DNA of 55,523 bases, from contig QPIN01000053.1 of assembly GCA_003666385.1 (NCBI GenBank), positions 1-55,523 on the forward strand, read 5' to 3'. The stretch is from Methylococcales symbiont of Hymedesmia sp. n. MRB-2018. GTDB lineage: Bacteria > Pseudomonadota > Gammaproteobacteria > Methylococcales > Methylomonadaceae. The position numbers and the translations under genes are program-made. Positions 17,586-25,600 of this stretch are shown here, in pieces (the first letter of the stretch is position 1; every line of letters begins with the position of its first letter). Below the pieces are notes generated by a model. It was not told where the DNA came from. It searched no databases and was given only the letters and a program-made list of their open reading frames with translations.

Positions 17586-18362
17586 TTAAACAAGCTCCTG
17601 TGGTACAGATAATTTATTGATGAATAAACTATGGGGAGCATTAATTAAATTAATATCAAACTTTAATGATGGCTCTATTCTTGAGCTAGCATTATGAATT
17701 CTGAACGACAAAACCCAATCATTATTGAATGTAACTATTAAGGTTGTTTGTGAATTTTTTTTATAGGAAATATCTAAAATTTCACTTGGAAGTGTTATTT
17801 CGGGAGTATTAAATTTAGGTTGAATATCTTGAAAAGGAAGGTTTAATGTTCCATATAAATTATAGGCTTGAATTTCTACAGCATTATCACTCTTTATAAC
17901 CTTGTAAAAATCTTTATTTCCAACGAGGTACTCAATAAGGCTAGTTGCAACTTTACTTGGATTTGTTAAATAAAGTCGATGTAACTCTTTTTTAAACGCA
18001 TCTAGGACAGGAACATATACCGTTAAATTCTTATCACTTAAAGAACTCCATTTTTCAGTTCTATTACTTTCTTGCTGAATTGTTTTTAGCTCATTAAATA
18101 TAGGATTCACCTCTGAAAAATAGGCGTCAGAACACTTCTCCCCTAACCATTTTTTACCAAAATCAATATCACTTGATAGCCTTGAGTGCTTTACCGCTCG
18201 GTGATTATTTTTGGCAGAAACTCCTATTTCCCATTTTTGTATGACTCGAATCGCTAAAATATCTCTAACATCGCCCAATTGTCCTTGATAATCCGTTAAT
18301 ATCTCTAACTGAAGCACATCATTTTCATCTATACCATTAGAAATCCTAGGTTCTATATCCAT
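17586..18362 (-). CDS. HaeIII-family restriction endonuclease, C-terminal piece (frameshifted)
   Basis: 258 codons, opening MDIEPRISNGIDENDVLQLEIL. It continues with GQLGDVRDILAIRVIQKWEIGVSAKNNHRAVKHSRLS near 30-65, which holds the acidic and lysine residues expected of a PD-(D/E)XK-type core, and ends with NDWVLSFRIHNASSRIEPSLKFDINL. This resembles R.HaeIII-type endonucleases in order and wording. It overlaps the preceding 71-codon piece by 10 nt in another frame (ATGGATATAG, 18362-18353). A single-base change around 18356-18363 would join NFL to MDIEPR into one enzyme of about 327 residues. No ribosome-binding site precedes this ATG, so it is probably a broken gene, unless it is re-initiated or frameshifted during translation. 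Confidence 0.72.
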   Translation of the reverse strand: MDIEPRISNGIDENDVLQLEILTDYQGQLGDVRDILAIRVIQKWEIGVSAKNNHRAVKHSRLSSDIDFGKKWLGEKCSDAYFSEVNPIFNELKTIQQESNRTEKWSSLSDKNLTVYVPVLDAFKKELHRLYLTNPSKVATSLIEYLVGNKDFYKVIKSDNAVEIQAYNLYGTLNLPFQDIQPKFNTPEITLPSEILDISYKKNSQTTLIVTFNNDWVLSFRIHNASSRIEPSLKFDINLINAPHSLFINKLSVPQELV

Positions 18363-18568
18363 AGGAAGTTAACAGCAAAGCTAGCTGTTAATAAATACCT
18401 TCCTTGCTTTTGGTGTTGAAATTCATTAAAACAATTTTTTGCTATTCCATAAGCATCATTTTTAATAATTTCAACATGAGTAACTTTGTTTAATTTTTCT
18501 TTGAACTCGCTCAAAATCGCATATTCAAATGCTTTCCCAGTAACCATTTGAATTGAATTATTTCCCAT
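18353..18568 (-). CDS. HaeIII-family restriction endonuclease, N-terminal piece (frameshifted)
   Basis: 71 codons from ATG at 18568: MGNNSIQMVTGKAFEYAILSEFKEKL, ending TASFAVNFLWI before a premature TAG. The GKAFEYAILSEF helix is the typical start of HaeIII-type endonucleases. The piece is too short to act alone. It belongs with the C-terminal piece at 17586-18362, which follows in the other frame. A weak AAAGG motif lies about 14 nt upstream, and the preceding attC site ends at 18646, so this is the first gene of its cassette. Confidence 0.65.
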   Translation of the reverse strand: MGNNSIQMVTGKAFEYAILSEFKEKLNKVTHVEIIKNDAYGIAKNCFNEFQHQKQGRYLLTASFAVNFLWI

Positions 18569-18645
18569 TACAACATTCTACCTTTATTTATTCGTGGATA
18601 ATTTTACCTATTTTCACTGCTATACACGAGCTACATGTTTTTTGC

Positions 18646-18733
18646 ACATAATGCCTAGCTCACTTGCCGCCAAAAGCAGAGTGTAGCGTAGCGAAACGGC
18701 ACTTTTGGCGGCAAGTGCAGTGCCTTGTTATGT
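18646..18733 (-). repeat. attC-like site 1 (GFA cassette)
   Basis: The clearest of the three sites. On the minus strand it runs from ACATAAC (18733-18727) to ATTATGT (18652-18646). The long arms GGCA-TGCACTTGCCGCCAAAAG and CTTTTGGCGGCAAGTGAGC-AGGC pair almost perfectly, with single unpaired bases as in attC sites, around a CGTTTCGCTACGCTACA loop. The GFA stop codon (TAA, 18730-18728) lies in the R'' box, as is common for cassette genes. The R' box begins with A rather than the conserved G, which may weaken recombination. Confidence 0.7.
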
Positions 18734-19111
18734 TTCTTTACTGAGATGTGCAAGCGTGTGTGCGTGTTCTTCCCAGTTTTTTCCATCAAATTTCTCTATT
18801 ATTAAATCCATAGGTTGCAGGTTCAGACAGCGAACATTTATATCATATCCAGCAGGATTAGAACGCGGAATGTAAAATGATTTAATGCCACAAGTTTTAC
18901 AGAATTTATGTTTTGCCTGTGCTGTCTTAAATGTGTATGTAGTTAAATTATCTTTTCCCTGTAATAATTTAAATTTTGATTTTGGCACGATCAAATGCAA
19001 GTATCCTGACTTTGAACAAATACTACAGTTGCAATCTTGGCAAGTGATTTTAATGGGTGCCTCTACTTCAAACTGCACTGCACCACAATGACAACTGCCT
19101 TTATATATCAT
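18728..19111 (-). CDS. GFA (CENP-V) family zinc-binding protein
   Basis: 127-residue member of the glutathione-dependent formaldehyde-activating enzyme fold. Zinc ligands are visible as GSCHCGAV (residues 5-12), CQDCNCSICSKSG (28-40) and HKFCKTCGIKSFY near 88-102, followed by NVRCLN. The substrate is unknown. Formaldehyde chemistry would fit a methanotroph, but GFA-fold proteins are frequent integron cargo and most have no proven activity. The gene is followed by attC site 1 and preceded by a GTTATGT core site (19136-19130), giving a complete single-gene cassette. Confidence 0.85.
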   Translation of the reverse strand: MIYKGSCHCGAVQFEVEAPIKITCQDCNCSICSKSGYLHLIVPKSKFKLLQGKDNLTTYTFKTAQAKHKFCKTCGIKSFYIPRSNPAGYDINVRCLNLQPMDLIIEKFDGKNWEEHAHTLAHLSKET

Positions 19112-19129
19112 CCTGATTTTCTTTTTGAA

Positions 19130-19136
19130 ACATAAC
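19130..19136 (-). other. isolated integron-type core site (GTTATGT)
   Basis: Minus-strand GTTATGT about 19 nt before the GFA start, preceded by AATAAATA in a layout like the end of an attI site (purine-rich stretch then G-TTRRRY). No attC palindrome was found upstream of it. It may be the attI junction or the last trace of another cassette. The heptamer alone is weak evidence; its position at the head of the array gives it weight. Confidence 0.35.
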
Positions 19137-19257
19137 TATTTATTATTGCCATTGTATGCACTCATAATCATTATTTCATTGCGAAAAATAATTTCAATGA
19201 CTAAAACTTACAATAAGCAATATTTATCTATAAAATTATGAGAATACTATTTATTTT

Positions 19258-19402
19258 AAGAGACCTCAGCATAACTCTGGCGATGAGAAAAAAATGATAG
19301 AATTTTTCAGGTTTTAGTCAAAATACAGGTGTAATAGTGAGCTATTGCACGTTATTTTGGCTGACCTTTTTTATCCGTTCATGAGTTATGCTGAGGTCTC
19401 TT
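19258..19402. mobile_element. IS5-like MITE with perfect 20-bp terminal inverted repeats
   Basis: AAGAGACCTCAGCATAACTC at 19258-19277 is the exact reverse complement of 19383-19402. The 145-bp element has no coding capacity. The core end GAGACC-TCAGCATAACTC resembles the termini of IS5-family (IS1031/ISL2-like) elements, which suggests mobilisation in trans by such a transposase. No convincing target duplication was seen. It sits between the cassette island and fxsA and fills most of the 343-bp gene-free stretch 19112-19455. Confidence 0.75.
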
Positions 19403-19455
19403 CAAGTTAAAAATAACTTTATGGCTGAATAATTGGGTTCAGCGTCATTTAAAAA

Positions 19456-19902
19456 TCATTCATCTTTTTTAAACTCACCTTCTATCACATTACTATCCTG
19501 TTGCTGCGGAGGTCGTTGAAAAGCTGATCCAGCCTGCATATTAATCAACTGTTTCTCAATCACGTAGCGGGCAAACTTTCTACGTGCTTGCGGTATTAGA
19601 CAAGCAAAACCCATTGCATCAGTAAAAAAACCAGGGGTTAATAGTAATGCCCCGCCAACCAATAAAATAGGACCTTCAATCATTTCATAAGCAGGAATTT
19701 CACCTTTTGCTAAATTAGCCTGAAACCGTTGCAAGGTAGAAAATCCCTGGCGCCTTAACAACCATGCGCCTAAAACCGCAGTAAAAACCACTAATAATAC
19801 GGTCGGAAACACACCGACAATACTGCCCAATTGCAGCAATAAATATATTTCTACAAAAGGAACAATTAAAAAAAACAAGAAAATTATTTGAACTACTTTC
19901 AT
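19456..19902 (-). CDS. fxsA: FxsA family inner-membrane protein
   Basis: 148-residue protein with an N-terminal double hydrophobic segment (IIFLFFLIVPFVEIYLLLQLG at 5-25, VFPTVLLVVFTAVLGAWLLRRQG at 31-53) and a third segment with GPILLVGGALLLTPGFFTDAMGF near 78-100, the FxsA signature. E. coli FxsA is known for suppressing F-plasmid exclusion of phage T7 when overproduced; its native role is unclear. The C-terminus is polar (QQQDSNVIEGEFKKDE). It is divergent from cutA. Confidence 0.88.
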   Translation of the reverse strand: MKVVQIIFLFFLIVPFVEIYLLLQLGSIVGVFPTVLLVVFTAVLGAWLLRRQGFSTLQRFQANLAKGEIPAYEMIEGPILLVGGALLLTPGFFTDAMGFACLIPQARRKFARYVIEKQLINMQAGSAFQRPPQQQDSNVIEGEFKKDE

Positions 19903-19972
19903 TTCAACCTCTGGCTATCATACTGAATTGATTTCTAGGATAATGGGCATTTTAAATCAATTTATCCAAGTA

Positions 19973-20290
19973 ATGTATCAAATAATTCTTTGTACATGCC
20001 CTGAGCAAAAAACAGCAAAAGATATTGCCGAACAATTAATAAGCAGTCAGTTAGCGGCCTGCGTTAATATTGCCCCTGGTATAAGCTCTATCTATCAATG
20101 GCAAGGTAAAATAGAATATTCACAAGAACACTTGCTTATTATTAAATCTCATTCTAGCAAATATCAAAATATAGAGAATAAAATCAAACAGATGCATCCT
20201 TATGAACTTCCCGAAATTATCGCTGTCCCTATTGAGCTTGGTCTCCCTGAATACCTGCAATGGATAGATACATGCCTTTCTACAAAATAA
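19973..20290 (+). CDS. cutA: divalent-cation tolerance protein CutA
   Basis: Small trimeric PII-like protein linked to copper tolerance and, in E. coli, to the dsbD (cutA2) locus. From ATG 19973 it is 105 residues: MYQIILCTCPEQKTAKDIAEQLISSQLAACVNIAPGISSIYQW, then HPYELPEIIAVPIELGLPEYLQWI, all standard CutA features. Earlier in-frame starts (TTG 19928, ATG 19943) would add residues that do not fit the family. The 3' end overlaps dsbD, the same cutA-dsbD coupling as in enterobacteria. Confidence 0.9.
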   Translation: MYQIILCTCPEQKTAKDIAEQLISSQLAACVNIAPGISSIYQWQGKIEYSQEHLLIIKSHSSKYQNIENKIKQMHPYELPEIIAVPIELGLPEYLQWIDTCLSTK

Positions 20291-22521
20291 TTTTCTTTGG
20301 TTTTTTCATTGTTCTATCACAACAAAGTCAAGCCATAGGTACTGAACTATTACCTGCAGAACAAGCTTACACCGTTTCTGCTAAAGCCATAAATGCTAAC
20401 CAACTTGAAGTCAGCTGGAATATTGCTGAAGGTTATTATTTGTATCGTAGCAAAACCCATATTGTTTCAACATCAGAAAACATACAACTAGGTAGGTTGG
20501 AAATTCCAGCAGGAAAATCCAAGCATGATGAATTTTTTGGTGACGTAGAAATATATCGAGAGCAATTAAAAATACGCGTTCCCATTATTAACCACCAGAA
20601 CTTACATTCATTAGACATTCTGGTGAGTTATCAAGGCTGTGCTGATATTGGCGTTTGCTACCCCCCGCAAAAAAAAACATTTTCTATAAACCTGGCAGCT
20701 ACAGATCTACCTAAAACAGCCAACAATATCAAAGCTAATCCTTTTAATAATCTGTTAACTGAATTTAAAAATTTAAAACTCAATCTTTTTCAAGATGAAT
20801 TACTACCCGCCGAACAAGCTTTTCAATTTTTCGCAACGGTTAAAGATGCTCATACCCTTCATCTTAACTGGATGCTTGCAGAGGGCTATTACTTATATAG
20901 GGATAAGATCAAGCTTTCACTTAATCAAACAGCAGATGTTCAGCTTGGTGCCTTCAGTATTCCACAAGGAAAACCTTATCATGATGAAGCCTTTGGTGAT
21001 GTTCAGATTTTTCATAATGAACTCAGTTTTGATGTTCCGTTACTCAGAAATTCTCAAGTAGCAGAAACCATTACCTTATTAGCTAAATTTCAAGGTTGTG
21101 CTGATCGAGGTGTTTGTTATCCGCCCATGGAAAAATCCATAGAACTACAAATCCCATTAATAGCCCAGCTTTCTATAAAAAAAAATTCAACGCCCAACAC
21201 AAAACAAGCATTATCTGAACAAGATCAAATATTTCAATCGCTAAAAAGTGACTCCTTTGCCCTTACCTTACTCAGCTTTTTCGGCTTTGGCTTGTTGCTA
21301 GCCTTTACACCCTGTATTTTTCCAATGATCCCAATTTTATCAGGGATTATTGTCGGTCAAGGTCAATCAATCACTAGCCGTAAGGCTTTTTTACTGTCCT
21401 TATGCTACGTCATCGCCTCAGCACTCACTTATACCGTCTTTGGTATTCTTGCCGCACTGTTTGGTAGCAACCTGCAAGTTGCTTTTCAAGAACCCTGGGT
21501 CATTGTGGTTTTTAGTAGCATTTTTATTTTACTTGCCCTCTCTATGTTTGGTTTTTACAACTTGGAATTACCCAAATCACTGCAAGCTCGCATTCATCAC
21601 AATAGTAACCAACATCGCAATGGATCTTATTTAGGTGCAGCTATCATGGGCGCACTTTCCTCTCTTATTATTGGCCCTTGTGTTGCAGCACCTTTAGCAG
21701 GAGCACTTATTTATATAGGTCAAACAGGGGATGTTGTTTTAGGAGGTAGCGCATTATTCCTCATGGGTTTAGGTATGGGAGTGCCTTTATTGATATTAGG
21801 TGCATCTGTAGGAAAATTATTACCCAAGGCAGGACGCTGGTTAAATTCTACCAAAGCTATCTTTGGCGTTTTAATGCTGGCTGTTGCAGTCTGGATGCTG
21901 GATAGAATACTCCCTACTTCCATTACCATACTGTTAAGCGCTACTTTACTTATTATTCCAGCCATCTATTTACGAGCACTTGAACCATTATCGGAATGCT
22001 GTTCAGGTTGGCATAAGTTATGGAAAGGCACAGGCATTTTGATGCTGATATATGGAATTTTATTATTGATTGGTTTAAGCATGGGTAACACGCATCTTTT
22101 ACAACCCTTAAAAGGATTAGCAAATAACATCAGTCAGCAACAAAAAGAGGGTCTTCATTTTGGTAAAATTGCTTCCATTGCAGAATTAGAACAAGTACTT
22201 GAACTGGCCAGCATTAACAAACAATGGGTGATGTTAGATTTCTATGCAGACTGGTGTATTTCCTGTAAAGAAATGGAAGCATTTACATTTACAGATGCCA
22301 GGGTAAAACAAGCACTGTCCAATTTTATACTGATTCAAGCAAATATCACCAAAAACTCGGCAGACGACAAGGCGCTGTTAAAACGATTTAATCTGATCGG
22401 TCCTCCTGCTATTATTTTTTTCGCGGCAAACAAACAGGAACAAAAAAATGCCAGAATCATCGGTTATCAAAACAGCGATACTTTTTTATCGGGTATAAAT
22501 CAACTTTTAAGCTATGAATAA
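20272..22521 (+). CDS. dsbD: thiol:disulfide interchange protein DsbD with duplicated N-terminal domain
   Basis: Membrane reductase moving electrons from cytoplasmic thioredoxin to periplasmic partners. From ATG 20272 (GGA 7 nt upstream; ATG 20260 is also possible) the product has about 749 residues, against roughly 565 in E. coli. After a signal peptide come two similar DsbD-alpha domains: one with EGYYLYRSK and YQGCADIGVCYPP, the second with EGYYLYRDK and FQGCADRGVCYPP. Each carries the GC-ADxGVCYPP cysteine pair. The beta domain follows with about eight membrane segments (FTPCIFPMIPILSG, SLIIGPCVAAPLAGAL hold its two cysteines), then a thioredoxin-like gamma domain with DWCISCKEME near residue 660. 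It overlaps cutA upstream and the TlpA-like gene downstream by 8 nt. The tandem alpha domain is unusual. Confidence 0.93.
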   Translation: MPFYKIIFFGFFIVLSQQSQAIGTELLPAEQAYTVSAKAINANQLEVSWNIAEGYYLYRSKTHIVSTSENIQLGRLEIPAGKSKHDEFFGDVEIYREQLKIRVPIINHQNLHSLDILVSYQGCADIGVCYPPQKKTFSINLAATDLPKTANNIKANPFNNLLTEFKNLKLNLFQDELLPAEQAFQFFATVKDAHTLHLNWMLAEGYYLYRDKIKLSLNQTADVQLGAFSIPQGKPYHDEAFGDVQIFHNELSFDVPLLRNSQVAETITLLAKFQGCADRGVCYPPMEKSIELQIPLIAQLSIKKNSTPNTKQALSEQDQIFQSLKSDSFALTLLSFFGFGLLLAFTPCIFPMIPILSGIIVGQGQSITSRKAFLLSLCYVIASALTYTVFGILAALFGSNLQVAFQEPWVIVVFSSIFILLALSMFGFYNLELPKSLQARIHHNSNQHRNGSYLGAAIMGALSSLIIGPCVAAPLAGALIYIGQTGDVVLGGSALFLMGLGMGVPLLILGASVGKLLPKAGRWLNSTKAIFGVLMLAVAVWMLDRILPTSITILLSATLLIIPAIYLRALEPLSECCSGWHKLWKGTGILMLIYGILLLIGLSMGNTHLLQPLKGLANNISQQQKEGLHFGKIASIAELEQVLELASINKQWVMLDFYADWCISCKEMEAFTFTDARVKQALSNFILIQANITKNSADDKALLKRFNLIGPPAIIFFAANKQEQKNARIIGYQNSDTFLSGINQLLSYE

Positions 22522-23080
22522 AAACAATTTATTGATTATCTTTGCTGCTATTATTTCTGTTTCCGTTGGTATTTTTGCACAACAACATCTTAGTGTAGAC
22601 GAAACCATTGACCCAAGCCTTCAAGCCAATACAGCACAAGCCAAATCAAGTACAGACAAGCTGCCTGAATTCAGCATAGCTGATATTAATGGTGAACAAC
22701 AAAGCATCGCTCAGTGGGATAATAAAATACGTATCATTAATTTTTGGGCAACTTGGTGTCCTCCCTGTTTAAAAGAAATACCAGAATTCATTAAAATACA
22801 AAATGCGTTTAGCGATAAAAATGTGCAATTTATCGGTATTGCCATGGAAGAGGCAGAAAGTGTAAAACAATATCTTGCTGTCAATCCTGTTAACTACCCC
22901 ATGCTCATTGCTGGCGATGGAAATGTATCCCTTTCTCGACAATTGGGTAATATTTTTGATGCCGTTCCTTTTACCCTAATTGTCAATCAACTTGGGACAA
23001 TAATTTACCGACAACCTGGGGAGATTAGTAGTGAAAAAATACGGCAACTAATCAATCCATTACTACAAAACAAGCAATAA
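22514..23080 (+). CDS. TlpA/ResA-like periplasmic thioredoxin
   Basis: 188-residue membrane-anchored thioredoxin-fold protein. The N-terminal segment NLLIIFAAIISVSVGIFA (5-22) is a signal anchor. The redox motif is INFWATWCPPCLKEIPEF near 80, with the cis-proline in AVPFTLIVN near 155. The AhpC/TSA-redoxin pattern (LPEFSIADINGEQQSIAQW) fits TlpA/ResA/CcmG relatives. Its ATG overlaps the end of dsbD by 8 nt, so translation is coupled and DsbD is the probable electron donor. The client (cytochrome c maturation or a cuproprotein, for example) cannot be told from sequence. Confidence 0.85.
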   Translation: MNKNNLLIIFAAIISVSVGIFAQQHLSVDETIDPSLQANTAQAKSSTDKLPEFSIADINGEQQSIAQWDNKIRIINFWATWCPPCLKEIPEFIKIQNAFSDKNVQFIGIAMEEAESVKQYLAVNPVNYPMLIAGDGNVSLSRQLGNIFDAVPFTLIVNQLGTIIYRQPGEISSEKIRQLINPLLQNKQ

Positions 23081-23194
23081 ACAGCACAAAATCACCTTAT
23101 ATTGTCGCTATCTTATGATAAATTACATATATCTGGACAAAACTGTGCAAATTAGAGAGAATTGTCACAGTACCTACAAATGAGATAAAACTTA

Positions 23195-23641
23195 ATGGCA
23201 ACAATTACTGTTCTTAATGGACCAAATCTCAATTTACTAGGTGTACGTGAACCTGATCATTACGGTGACAAGAGTTTAAAAGATATTGAAAAAACAGTTA
23301 AAGAAAAGGCTAAAAGTTACGGACACGCGCTGAATTTTTATCAATCCAATGCAGAGCATGAAATTGTTAACAGCATTCATCTTGCCTTCCAAAATCAAGT
23401 TGATTTTATCATTATCAACCCTGCTGCTTTTACGCATACCAGCGTAGCTATTCGCGATGCATTACTGGCCACTCAAATCCCTTTTATAGAAGTACATTTA
23501 TCAAATGTTCATGCTCGCGAATCCTTTAGAACACATTCCTGTTTCTCAGACATCGCCATCGGCGTTATCTGTGGACTAGGAGCCAATGGTTACGAATTGG
23601 CCTTACAAGCCGCTCATCATATTTTATTAGAGAGAAATTAA
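23195..23641 (+). CDS. aroQ: 3-dehydroquinate dehydratase, type II
   Basis: Shikimate-pathway enzyme converting 3-dehydroquinate to 3-dehydroshikimate; dodecameric in known members. The 148-residue product has [18 protein letters not shown] at 7-24 (catalytic Tyr in HYG), [13 protein letters not shown] near 50, [17 protein letters not shown] near 75 and [17 protein letters not shown] near 98 with the catalytic histidine. It runs directly into accB (stop and start adjacent), the conserved gammaproteobacterial aroQ-accB-accC order. Confidence 0.96.
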   Translation: MATITVLNGPNLNLLGVREPDHYGDKSLKDIEKTVKEKAKSYGHALNFYQSNAEHEIVNSIHLAFQNQVDFIIINPAAFTHTSVAIRDALLATQIPFIEVHLSNVHARESFRTHSCFSDIAIGVICGLGANGYELALQAAHHILLERN

Positions 23642-24091
23642 ATGATGGATATTAGAAAAATAAAAAAATTAATCGAAATAATTGAAGAATCTGACATCGC
23701 AGAAATTGAAATAACTGAAGGAGAAGGTTCTGTCCGTATTAATCGCTATTCCTCAGCAGTTGCACCAATGCCAGCAGTCGCTCATGCCGCAGCTATTGCT
23801 ACATCACCGATAGCTGAAGCACCTGTGGCAGCCACACCTACAGTGGTCAGACTTAGCGGTCATTCTGTTAAATCACCTATGGTAGGCACCTTTTATCGCT
23901 CAGCCTCTCCAGGGTCACCTGCTTTTGTAGATGTTGGACAATCAGTCAGTGAAGGCGAAACACTCTGTATTATTGAAGCGATGAAAATTCTCAACCAAAT
24001 AGAAGCAGATAAAAGCGGAACTATTAAACAAATCTTGGTGGAAAACGCTGAACCTGTCGAATATGACCAACCTTTATTCATCATTGAATAA
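23642..24091 (+). CDS. accB: biotin carboxyl carrier protein of acetyl-CoA carboxylase
   Basis: Carries biotin between the AccC and AccAD half-reactions in fatty-acid synthesis. The 149-residue protein has an N-terminal helix-rich [31 protein letters not shown] part, an Ala/Pro-rich linker (about 40-70) and a C-terminal biotinyl domain with [26 protein letters not shown] and the biotinylation motif [14 protein letters not shown]. It starts with two consecutive ATG codons immediately after the aroQ stop. Confidence 0.96.
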   Translation: MMDIRKIKKLIEIIEESDIAEIEITEGEGSVRINRYSSAVAPMPAVAHAAAIATSPIAEAPVAATPTVVRLSGHSVKSPMVGTFYRSASPGSPAFVDVGQSVSEGETLCIIEAMKILNQIEADKSGTIKQILVENAEPVEYDQPLFIIE

Positions 24092-24109
24092 CCCAGAGCA
24101 GGTAAACAC

Positions 24110-25453
24110 ATGTTCGATAAAATTGTAATTGCTAACCGTGGAGAAATTGCTCTGCGGATTCTTCGTGCATGTCGCGAATTAGGAATAAAAACCGTTGCTG
24201 TTCATTCTGATGTTGACAGGGATTTAAAACATGTTCGGCTTGCAGATGAAGCCGTTTGCATAGGTCCTGCTGCTTCCGCAGAAAGTTATTTAAATATACC
24301 TGCCATTATCAGTGCTGCTGAAGTGACTGATGCTGAAGCGATACACCCTGGTTATGGATTTCTCTCTGAAAATGCTGATTTTTCTGAAAAAGTGAGCCTC
24401 AGTGGCTTCACCTTTATTGGTCCAAGTGCTGATACCATCCGCATGATGGGCGATAAAATTGCAGCTAAAAAAGCCATGATTGCTGCCGGCATCCCTTGTG
24501 TTCCAGGTAACGGGAAACCATTAACTGATGATGCTAATGCCAATATAAAAATGGCTCAAAGTATTGCTTATCCAGTTATTATCAAAGCTGCTGGTGGTGG
24601 TGGTGGTCGTGGTATGCGTGTTGTTCATACAGAAGCGGCACTAATGAATGCCATATCGCTTACAAAAGCTGAAGCTGGTGCGGCATTCGGAAACGACACC
24701 TTATATATGGAAAAATTTCTGGAAGATCCTCGCCATATTGAATTCCAGATATTAGCTGATAGTCATGGTAATGCTATTCATTTAGGGGAACGAGATTGTT
24801 CAATGCAGCGTCGCCACCAAAAAGTCGTTGAAGAAGCCCCCGCACCTGGCTTGACTGAAGAGCAACGCAAGCAAATGGGAGAAAAATGCACCAAAGCTTG
24901 CATAGATATTGGTTATTTAGGCGCAGGTACCTTTGAATTTTTATTTGAAAACGAGGAGTTCTTTTTTATAGAGATGAATACCCGCGTACAGGTAGAGCAC
25001 CCTGTCACAGAAATGATCACAGGCTTTGACATTGTTAAAGAACAGTTACGCATTGCAGCGGGCGAAGCATTATCAAAAACTCAGGATCAAATCATCTTCT
25101 CTGGACACGCCATAGAATGTCGATTAAATGCTGAAGATGCTAAAACCTTTATGCCATGCCCAGGGACCATTGAACAGTTTCATATGCCTGGTGGACCAGG
25201 TATTCGCTGTGAAACACATATTTACAATGGTTATAAAGTACCGCCTTATTATGACTCCATGATTGGCAAATTAATTGCTCATGGTGATGATAGGGATAGT
25301 GCTATTGCCCGTATGAAAACAGCGTTAAGTGAAATGGTTATTGACGGTATAAAAACCAATATTCAATTACAAGTCGATATTATGGCGGACAGTGCCTTTG
25401 TATCTGGCGGTCAGAATATTCATTATTTGGAAAAGAAACTGGGGCTTTCTTAG
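24110..25453 (+). CDS. accC: biotin carboxylase subunit of acetyl-CoA carboxylase
   Basis: ATP-grasp enzyme that carboxylates the biotin on AccB. The 447-residue product has [20 protein letters not shown] at 6-25, [14 protein letters not shown] near 80, the glycine-rich loop [13 protein letters not shown] near 160, [15 protein letters not shown] near 233 and [18 protein letters not shown] near 288. It lies 18 nt after accB with a weak GAGCAGG ribosome-binding site. The operon appears to end here, because a 147-nt gap precedes prmA. Confidence 0.97.
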   Translation: MFDKIVIANRGEIALRILRACRELGIKTVAVHSDVDRDLKHVRLADEAVCIGPAASAESYLNIPAIISAAEVTDAEAIHPGYGFLSENADFSEKVSLSGFTFIGPSADTIRMMGDKIAAKKAMIAAGIPCVPGNGKPLTDDANANIKMAQSIAYPVIIKAAGGGGGRGMRVVHTEAALMNAISLTKAEAGAAFGNDTLYMEKFLEDPRHIEFQILADSHGNAIHLGERDCSMQRRHQKVVEEAPAPGLTEEQRKQMGEKCTKACIDIGYLGAGTFEFLFENEEFFFIEMNTRVQVEHPVTEMITGFDIVKEQLRIAAGEALSKTQDQIIFSGHAIECRLNAEDAKTFMPCPGTIEQFHMPGGPGIRCETHIYNGYKVPPYYDSMIGKLIAHGDDRDSAIARMKTALSEMVIDGIKTNIQLQVDIMADSAFVSGGQNIHYLEKKLGLS

Positions 25454-25600
25454 TCTTTACCTGAATTCGTGATTTCACTACGGTACAGGATGCAAGCTAT
25501 TAAAGTCACGGATACAGGCTTTATTTATCAGATCGAAGGGTAGAATAAAAGTTATTCTATAATTTAATAATTTCACCCAAGCTACATTTTTCTTATTTTC

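Larger units (their letters stand above)
15626..19136 (-). mobile_element. putative integron gene-cassette array without integrase (CALIN)
   Basis: All genes here lie on the minus strand. Three imperfect palindromes with integron attC architecture sit at the 3' end of the GFA gene (18646-18733), the restriction-modification pair (16497-16595) and the sulfotransferase (15626-15682). A further GTTATGT core site (19136-19130) precedes the first gene. Order on the minus strand: core site, GFA cassette, RM cassette, sulfotransferase cassette, then a small membrane protein. The gene types are unrelated, each with its own site, as in integron arrays. No tyrosine recombinase of the IntI type is visible in the window, so this is either a cluster lacking an integrase or the tail of an array rearranged by the MITE at 19258-19402. 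Confidence 0.65.

Noticed and set aside
18569..18645. Extra small gene between attC site 1 and the endonuclease
   Set aside because: 77 bp with no start or ribosome-binding site; it is simply the cassette leader.
19112..19257. Full attC site upstream of the GFA gene
   Set aside because: The GTTATGT heptamer is present but no matching R'' box or long palindrome could be found, so only an isolated core site is reported.
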